A stretch of 64,000 nucleotides of DNA from Kiloniella spongiae (GTDB taxonomy: Bacteria > Pseudomonadota > Alphaproteobacteria > Kiloniellales > Kiloniellaceae): NCBI RefSeq assembly GCF_001026905.1, contig NZ_LAQL01000004.1, forward strand, positions 62,001-126,000. The letters are read 5' to 3'. The position numbers and the translations under genes were made by a program. Shown here piece by piece: positions 58,967-64,000 of this stretch. Within the stretch, counting starts at the first letter, position 1; each line of letters starts with the position of its first letter. The notes beneath the pieces were generated by a model. It searched no databases, was not told where the DNA came from, and saw only the letters and a list, made by a program, of their open reading frames with translations.

Positions 58967-60187
58967 ATGTCTAGAGCATTCATATTATTAATGGATTCAT
59001 TTGGTATAGGTGGCGCACCCGATGCTGAAAAATTTGGCGATACGGGTTCCAATACTCTGGGCCATATTGCAGAAAAGTGTGCACGGGGCAAGGCCGACAA
59101 AGAAGGTGTCAGACAGGGCCTTCTATATCTCCCCAATATGGAAAGGCTTGGGTTGGGACATGCTGCCTTTCAAAGCACGGGGGAATATCCCAAAGGCTTT
59201 TCCCCTCAAACCGAGGCCACAGGATTACACGGTGCTGCCAGCGAAATAAGTAAGGGAAAAGATACACCAAGTGGGCATTGGGAGATCGCAGGTGTTCCCG
59301 TCAAATTTGACTGGGGATACTTCCCGAATGAAACGCCATGTTTTGAAAATTCTCTTCTGGATGACATCATAAAAATCGGCGATCTCCCCGGGATATTGGG
59401 TCTTTGCCATGCATCCGGCACAGAGATTATTGCACGCTTTGGCGAGGAGCATATGACAAGCGGGAAACCGATTATTTATACCTCGGCCGATAGTGTTATT
59501 CAGATTGCAGCCCATGAACAAAGCTTTGGCCTCGACAGGCTTATTGATCTTTGCGAAAAAATACGCGTTCTTGTCGATCCCTATAACATTGGCCGTGTCA
59601 TTGCCCGACCCTTTATTGGCGGTGATCCCGATAACTTTGAACGCACAGGAAACAGACGTGATTTCAGCGTCTTACCCCCTGCACCGACTTTACTGGATAA
59701 AGTCAAGGAAGCTGGCCGGGAAATGATAGCAATTGGCAAAATTGCTGATATCTATGCACATCAAGGACCGACACAGGTCATTAAAGCATCTGGTCACGAC
59801 AACCTTTTCCAACGCACACTGGAACAGGTTGAAAAAGCTCCAGACGGCTCCTTAGCATTCACCAATTTTGTTGATTTTGACAGCTTGTATGGTCACAGAC
59901 GAGATGTTGTTGGCTATGCAGCAGCACTTGAAGAGTTCGATAAAAAACTTCCAGAACTTATTTCGACACTAAAAGACGATGACCTCGTCATTATCACTGC
60001 GGATCATGGATGCGACCCCACCTGGTCCGGAACGGATCACACCCGGGAAAACGTACCCGTTCTGGCTTTTGGTCCGAAAATCAAAGCACAAAATATCGGT
60101 ACCCGGGAATGTTTTGCAGATATTGGACAGAGCATCGCATCCTTCCTGAAAGTCGGTTCTTTAAAAGCAGGGAAATCATTTCTGTAG
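58967..60187 (+). CDS. deoB: Phosphopentomutase
   Basis: 406 residues of the alkaline-phosphatase superfamily. It converts (deoxy)ribose-1-phosphate to the 5-phosphate. [36 protein letters not shown] holds the first metal aspartate and the phospho-threonine region, [36 protein letters not shown] and [27 protein letters not shown] carry the other metal ligands. It links the phosphorylases (punA, deoA) to deoC. Confidence 0.97.
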   Translation: MSRAFILLMDSFGIGGAPDAEKFGDTGSNTLGHIAEKCARGKADKEGVRQGLLYLPNMERLGLGHAAFQSTGEYPKGFSPQTEATGLHGAASEISKGKDTPSGHWEIAGVPVKFDWGYFPNETPCFENSLLDDIIKIGDLPGILGLCHASGTEIIARFGEEHMTSGKPIIYTSADSVIQIAAHEQSFGLDRLIDLCEKIRVLVDPYNIGRVIARPFIGGDPDNFERTGNRRDFSVLPPAPTLLDKVKEAGREMIAIGKIADIYAHQGPTQVIKASGHDNLFQRTLEQVEKAPDGSLAFTNFVDFDSLYGHRRDVVGYAAALEEFDKKLPELISTLKDDDLVIITADHGCDPTWSGTDHTRENVPVLAFGPKIKAQNIGTRECFADIGQSIASFLKVGSLKAGKSFL

Positions 60188-60228
60188 CAGCCCCCTTACT
60201 TAAGAAGATATAAGAACAAGCGAGATAT

Positions 60229-61197
60229 ATGATGGTTCTAAAAGCTGAATTACATGCACACCTGGAAGGAACAGCGTCTCCGGATCTTGTCAAACGTCTG
60301 GCACAACGTAATTCAATGAACCTGCCTGACGGTCTTTTTGATGCTGAGGGAAATTATCGCTGGGCGACGTTTCTCGAATTCCTCAAAGCATATGATCTTG
60401 CAAGTGCTGTGATTAAAACACCGTTGGATTACAGGGATGTAACATACGAGTACCTCAAACAATGTGCGTCGGAAGGTGCTATTTATGTTGAGGTCATGTC
60501 CTCTCCTGATCACGCCGCTATGGCTGGTATGGGATATCAGGATCATCTGGACGGGATCATTTCTGGCATAGAAGATGCCGAGAAAGACTTTGGTATTATT
60601 GGACGTATCATTGTCACTTGTGTGCGGCATCTCGGCCCAGAACAGGCTGTTAACGTTGCTAGACAGACCGTTGCGGCCCCACACCCCTATGTTGTTGGCT
60701 TTGGCATGGGTGGCGATGAAAATGCCCACCATCCTTCTGACTTTTCAAAAGCATTTCATATAGCGCATGATGCAGGGCTATCGTGTAATGTCCATGCTGG
60801 CGAAATGGCCGGGCCAGAGAGTATTATTGCGGCACTTGATCATCTGCCAGTTCAACGTATTGGTCATTGTGTGAGAGCAATCGAAGATCCCTATCTTATC
60901 TCTCGCCTTATAGATGAAGATATCACCCTCGAAGTTTGCCCCGGCAGTAATATTGCCCTCGGTGTTTATCCTGATTTTAGGACACACCCTTTCCTTAAAT
61001 TACGCGATGCGGGATGCAAAGTAACCCTGAGTTCAGATGATCCTCCCTTTTTCCACACAACAATCGGAAATGAATACGCGATCGCATCTCGAGAATTTAA
61101 CCTGAGTGATCAAGAATTGAGCGAGATCACAAAGTGTTCCATAGAAAATGCCTTTGCGGATCAAGCGACCATAGACAAACTGCTGGCACGCCTATAG
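60229..61197 (+). CDS. add: Adenosine deaminase
   Basis: 322 residues. It converts adenosine to inosine (deoxyadenosine likewise). Zinc ligands H9 and H11 in KAELHAHLEGTASPDL, CNVHAGEMAGPESI with the third histidine and catalytic glutamate, RIGHCVRAIEDP, and VTLSSDDPPFFHTTIGNEY with the aspartate pair. Some family members are adenine deaminases or act on modified adenosines; the context with punA favours adenosine. It lies 41 nt after deoB. Confidence 0.93.
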   Translation: MMVLKAELHAHLEGTASPDLVKRLAQRNSMNLPDGLFDAEGNYRWATFLEFLKAYDLASAVIKTPLDYRDVTYEYLKQCASEGAIYVEVMSSPDHAAMAGMGYQDHLDGIISGIEDAEKDFGIIGRIIVTCVRHLGPEQAVNVARQTVAAPHPYVVGFGMGGDENAHHPSDFSKAFHIAHDAGLSCNVHAGEMAGPESIIAALDHLPVQRIGHCVRAIEDPYLISRLIDEDITLEVCPGSNIALGVYPDFRTHPFLKLRDAGCKVTLSSDDPPFFHTTIGNEYAIASREFNLSDQELSEITKCSIENAFADQATIDKLLARL

Positions 61198-61236
61198 TTA
61201 TGTGACACACTCTTAATTTCTGTATCTGACGTATCT

Positions 61237-61821
61237 ATGGCCAAGCTTTATTTTTACTATTCATCCATGAACGCTGGAAAATCCACTGTTCTCTTGCAGT
61301 CCAGCTATAACTATCAAGAACGTGGTATGGGAACACTCTTGTTCACGGCTGCTCTGGATGATCGTTATGGCAAGGGAAAGATTTCGTCACGGATTGGCTT
61401 ACAGGCTGAAGCACTGATCTACGGAAAAGAAGACGACCTGTTACAGATGGCCAAAGATGAAATCAAGCAACGTGAAATCAATTGCGTTTTTGTTGATGAA
61501 TCTCAGTTCTTGTCAAAAGCTCAGGTTTACCAAATCAGTGAAATCGTCGATGAGTTAAATATTCCCGTGTTGGCCTATGGTCTGAGAACAGATTTTCAGG
61601 GCAATCTGTTCGAAGGCAGCCAACAGCTGTTGGCTTGGGCAGATGTACTTCATGAGTTGAAAACCATTTGCCACTGTGGAAGTAAGGCGACAATGGTCAT
61701 GCGCGTAGATGAAGATGGCACTCCGATACAAGAAGGATCACAAGTTGAAATTGGGGGTAATGACCGCTATATCCCTGTCTGCCGTAAACATTTCAAATCA
61801 GAAGTTCTGGAAAGAAATTAG
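61237..61821 (+). CDS. tdk: Thymidine kinase
   Basis: 194 residues, the small type II (TK1-like) enzyme. The P-loop is [16 protein letters not shown], lid/active-site [16 protein letters not shown], and [20 protein letters not shown] zinc ribbon is formed by CHCGSKATM ... PVCRKHF. It phosphorylates thymidine and deoxyuridine for salvage, the opposing fate to deoA. It is the last gene of the nucleoside block, with 39 nt after add. Confidence 0.96.
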   Translation: MAKLYFYYSSMNAGKSTVLLQSSYNYQERGMGTLLFTAALDDRYGKGKISSRIGLQAEALIYGKEDDLLQMAKDEIKQREINCVFVDESQFLSKAQVYQISEIVDELNIPVLAYGLRTDFQGNLFEGSQQLLAWADVLHELKTICHCGSKATMVMRVDEDGTPIQEGSQVEIGGNDRYIPVCRKHFKSEVLERN

Positions 61822-61971
61822 AAGCCCTAAAAAGATCTTCATAATTACATATTCCGTTCAGGTATAATTAACATCTATTGCATACCCTGACACCGCTCGC
61901 CCAATAAAATAAGCTCTCATTTCATAAGAAGAGATTAGTTTGCGTTTGGTACAAGGTCAGGATAAGCAGGT

Positions 61972-64000
61972 ATGAGTACAGGCATACAAAGCTCTCTTCA
62001 TAATTTTGGGCGCGTAACGTCCTTTCTGTATATCGCCATCATTGCCCTTTTGTTTGGTGCCTTCATCACGGCCGTTTACAAGCTTGAAAATTACGCCACA
62101 ACACAACAAGAAAAATCCTTTAACGACCAACAACTTCTTCAAACACAAATCACGAAAAGAGCGCTACAAAACGCCATAGATAATGTTCAGCGATTTGCAA
62201 TTGACTTGGCAATGGATGACAAACAACCCACGTTTATCGGTTCATTGAATAAAGAGAAAATTACACAAGACCTCGCTAAATCCATGGTTTTTAATCCGGC
62301 AATTATTGGCGTGAGCTTTTACGATAAAAATCAGGTTGAACAGTTTTCAAGCATTCAGAATTCTCCTAACCAACATGTTTTGACAACCAAATTGAAAGAA
62401 TGGGTTTCTCAAAACTGGATCGCCCTGAATTCATCAGAAATTGATTTAATTGTTCCCTCTTTTCATGTCGATGAAAAAACACAATTTTTTGCCATACTTG
62501 CTCCCCTTCGAAACACGAAAGGCTTTCAAGGTAGCGTGGTCACAGTTGTTGATTTGAATTATTTATCCAAAAAATACATCGCGCCGTTACGATCTGGTCA
62601 ACATGGCGCGGGTTATATGATGAATGAAACCGGCGTCATTCTTTATGATCATGAAACAGAGATTATTGGCCGAAACGTCTATGATGGTTTGCACAAAGGT
62701 AAGCCGGAAATCCAACGGGTTGATCAACGCCTGCTATCAGAAAACAGTGGAGAGGACGAATATCGTTTTTCAGTAACGCGTGCAGAAGAAAACAAACTCT
62801 TTCGCAAATTAATCGCGTGGGACACAGCCTTTATTGACAACAAAAAATTCATTATTGCTCTTTCCGCACCGGATACAGAAATCGTTGGTCCCATCCAGGG
62901 GCTGCGTCAGCAAGGCATCTTCCTTGCTATCTTTCTCTCTCTAGGCTTGGTCACTGTCACCATTCTTTTTTATCGCAATACAAACAAAACGCTTGTTCAG
63001 GCAACCCGCCGACTGGAAGAGGAAGTCGAGGTAAGAACTGCATCGTTAAACCAGATCGAACGTAGCTTTCGAGATACTGTTGAAAATGCAGGTATTGGGT
63101 TTTATCGTACGACACCGGATGGCAAGTTTTTAATGGCCAACCCATACCTCGTGCGTATGAACAATTGTAAAAGCGAAGAAGAGCTCATCCAGACAGCACA
63201 GTACAACGAAGAAAACTGGTACGTCGAAAAAGATCGCCGCAAAGAGTTTATGAGTCGTGTTGAAGAAAACGGAGTTGTTGAAGGCTTTGTCTCACAGATT
63301 AAGACATACAATGATCTTGAAGAAAAATGGATCAGCGAAACCGCACGAGCCATCAGGGATGCTCAGGGGCAGATCCTCTTTTACGAAGGGACTGCTCAGG
63401 ATGTAACCCACTTGATGCAATTAAAAGATGCGCATAAAAAAAGCGAAGCAAATCTAAAAGCCCACATCGCCGCAATGCCGGACCTTGGCATGATTTTTTC
63501 GCTTGATGGCGAGATTATTAATATTTATGGCGATCAGACGCTTTTGAGTTTGGATAAAGCCATTATGCTAGAGAAATCATTACATCAGATTATGTCCGAA
63601 CACCAAGCCAATGAGTGGCTTTCCTTTATTCATTCCACGGTTCGATCCGGACAGGTTCAGACCAAAGAATATCGCTTGAACATTAAATCTGAACCCAAAG
63701 TATTCGAAGCCCGTAGTGCGCTGATTAAAGATCTGGAAAATGCCCCTGACCGCGTCGTCATTCTTATCCGGGATATCACTCAGCACTATCAGGACAAACA
63801 GACAATGTTATCCGCAATGGAAAATGCTGATATTGCAAACCGATCCAAATCAGAATTCCTTGCCAACATGAGCCATGAATTACGCACGCCGCTCAACGCC
63901 ATTCTGGGCTATTCCGATATTATGCAACAAAGCCTTTTTGGCCCAATAGAAAACGCAAAATATCAGGAATATATAACTGATATCCACGCCAGTGGCCGCC
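61972..64000 (+). CDS. Cache/PAS membrane sensor histidine kinase, truncated by window edge
   Basis: At least 676 residues in frame from the ATG at 61972 ([15 protein letters not shown]) to the last base. TM1 lies at about 16-37. A large periplasmic double-Cache-like sensor covers about 40-310 ([28 protein letters not shown] is a typical dCACHE segment). TM2 is near 314-335, then a short coiled coil, and a PAS domain from about 366 ([18 protein letters not shown]). A second PAS-like domain ends near 600 ([13 protein letters not shown]), followed by HisKA with [20 protein letters not shown], phospho-histidine H635. The ATPase and any receiver domain lie outside. The ligand is unknown; many Cache kinases sense small organic compounds. 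Confidence 0.9.
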   Translation, partial: MSTGIQSSLHNFGRVTSFLYIAIIALLFGAFITAVYKLENYATTQQEKSFNDQQLLQTQITKRALQNAIDNVQRFAIDLAMDDKQPTFIGSLNKEKITQDLAKSMVFNPAIIGVSFYDKNQVEQFSSIQNSPNQHVLTTKLKEWVSQNWIALNSSEIDLIVPSFHVDEKTQFFAILAPLRNTKGFQGSVVTVVDLNYLSKKYIAPLRSGQHGAGYMMNETGVILYDHETEIIGRNVYDGLHKGKPEIQRVDQRLLSENSGEDEYRFSVTRAEENKLFRKLIAWDTAFIDNKKFIIALSAPDTEIVGPIQGLRQQGIFLAIFLSLGLVTVTILFYRNTNKTLVQATRRLEEEVEVRTASLNQIERSFRDTVENAGIGFYRTTPDGKFLMANPYLVRMNNCKSEEELIQTAQYNEENWYVEKDRRKEFMSRVEENGVVEGFVSQIKTYNDLEEKWISETARAIRDAQGQILFYEGTAQDVTHLMQLKDAHKKSEANLKAHIAAMPDLGMIFSLDGEIINIYGDQTLLSLDKAIMLEKSLHQIMSEHQANEWLSFIHSTVRSGQVQTKEYRLNIKSEPKVFEARSALIKDLENAPDRVVILIRDITQHYQDKQTMLSAMENADIANRSKSEFLANMSHELRTPLNAILGYSDIMQQSLFGPIENAKYQEYITDIHASGR

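Overview
The window reads as chromosomal DNA of an alphaproteobacterium, probably a marine Rhodospirillales-like lineage (Terasakiella/Kiloniella/Thalassospira type). That placement is inferred from gene content and order: dusB-ntrB-ntrC-ntrY, a fused ispDF, ftsB-pdhA-pdhB(with lipoyl domain)-pdhC-lpdA-lipA-ratA, eno-kdsA-pyrG-secG-tpiA, ppiD-trpE, trpGDC-moaC-moeA-lexA, comEC/gltX/gltA and an aapJQMP amino-acid transporter. LexA boxes of the GTTC-N7-GTTC type also fit. Composition is moderately AT-leaning by eye (not computed). I saw no rRNA, tRNA, CRISPR array, insertion sequence or phage gene.

Layout. 1-4421 (minus): nitrogen-regulation operon dusB-ntrB-ntrC-ntrY, every junction overlapping, with ntrY cut by the window edge. 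4541-8450: a CcsA/YpjD-like membrane protein, then ispDF-pgpA-pncC-CPBP protease (plus). 8475-15816 (minus): ratA, lipA, lpdA, pdhC, pdhB, pdhA, ftsB, the lipoate and pyruvate dehydrogenase block. 15984-17937 (plus): a two-gene zinc islet (CobW/ZigA GTPase and a DUF4198-type periplasmic protein) behind a Zur-like operator. 18074-23285 (minus): eno, kdsA, pyrG, secG, tpiA. 23529-26947 (plus): ppiD-trpE. 26995-30957 (minus): a divergent polysaccharide deacetylase and a copper islet copA-cueR with a textbook CueR promoter. 31172-36205 (plus): trpG-trpD-trpC-moaC-moeA-lexA. 36245-38356: comEC (minus). 38664-41494: gltX, gltA (plus). 41777-45999: aapJQMP (minus). 46504-50630: metC, hisI, a degenerate response-regulator-like protein, a parvulin, a PilZ protein and a CheZ-like protein (minus). 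50884-61821 (plus): an eleven-gene nucleoside uptake and catabolism block (BMP-type ABC importer, cdd, punA, deoC, deoA, deoB, add, tdk). 61972 to the edge: a Cache/PAS sensor histidine kinase, truncated.

How it works together. PDH and citrate synthase form the pyruvate to acetyl-CoA to citrate entry. Their two promoter regions share a TGC-rich motif resembling PhaR/PhbF sites, which suggests co-regulation by carbon status. The nucleoside block covers import, deamination, phosphorolysis and ribose-phosphate breakdown to glyceraldehyde-3-phosphate and acetaldehyde. The copper and zinc islets sit in opposite orientation inside otherwise conserved gene strings (trpE / trpG and ftsB / eno), which looks like later insertion.

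Most noteworthy non-coding structures: an 18-bp perfect inverted repeat spanning the gltA stop codon directly before its terminator; a terminator-like hairpin ending 13 nt before a parvulin start codon; a bidirectional terminator built partly from the last codons of the deacetylase gene; a structured leader before the BMP operon; and an 11-bp G/C hairpin inside the 5' coding region of the BMP ATPase. No clearly new multi-gene system was found. The best candidates for new biology are the zinc pair, the phosphoacceptor-less REC protein and the RNA structures.
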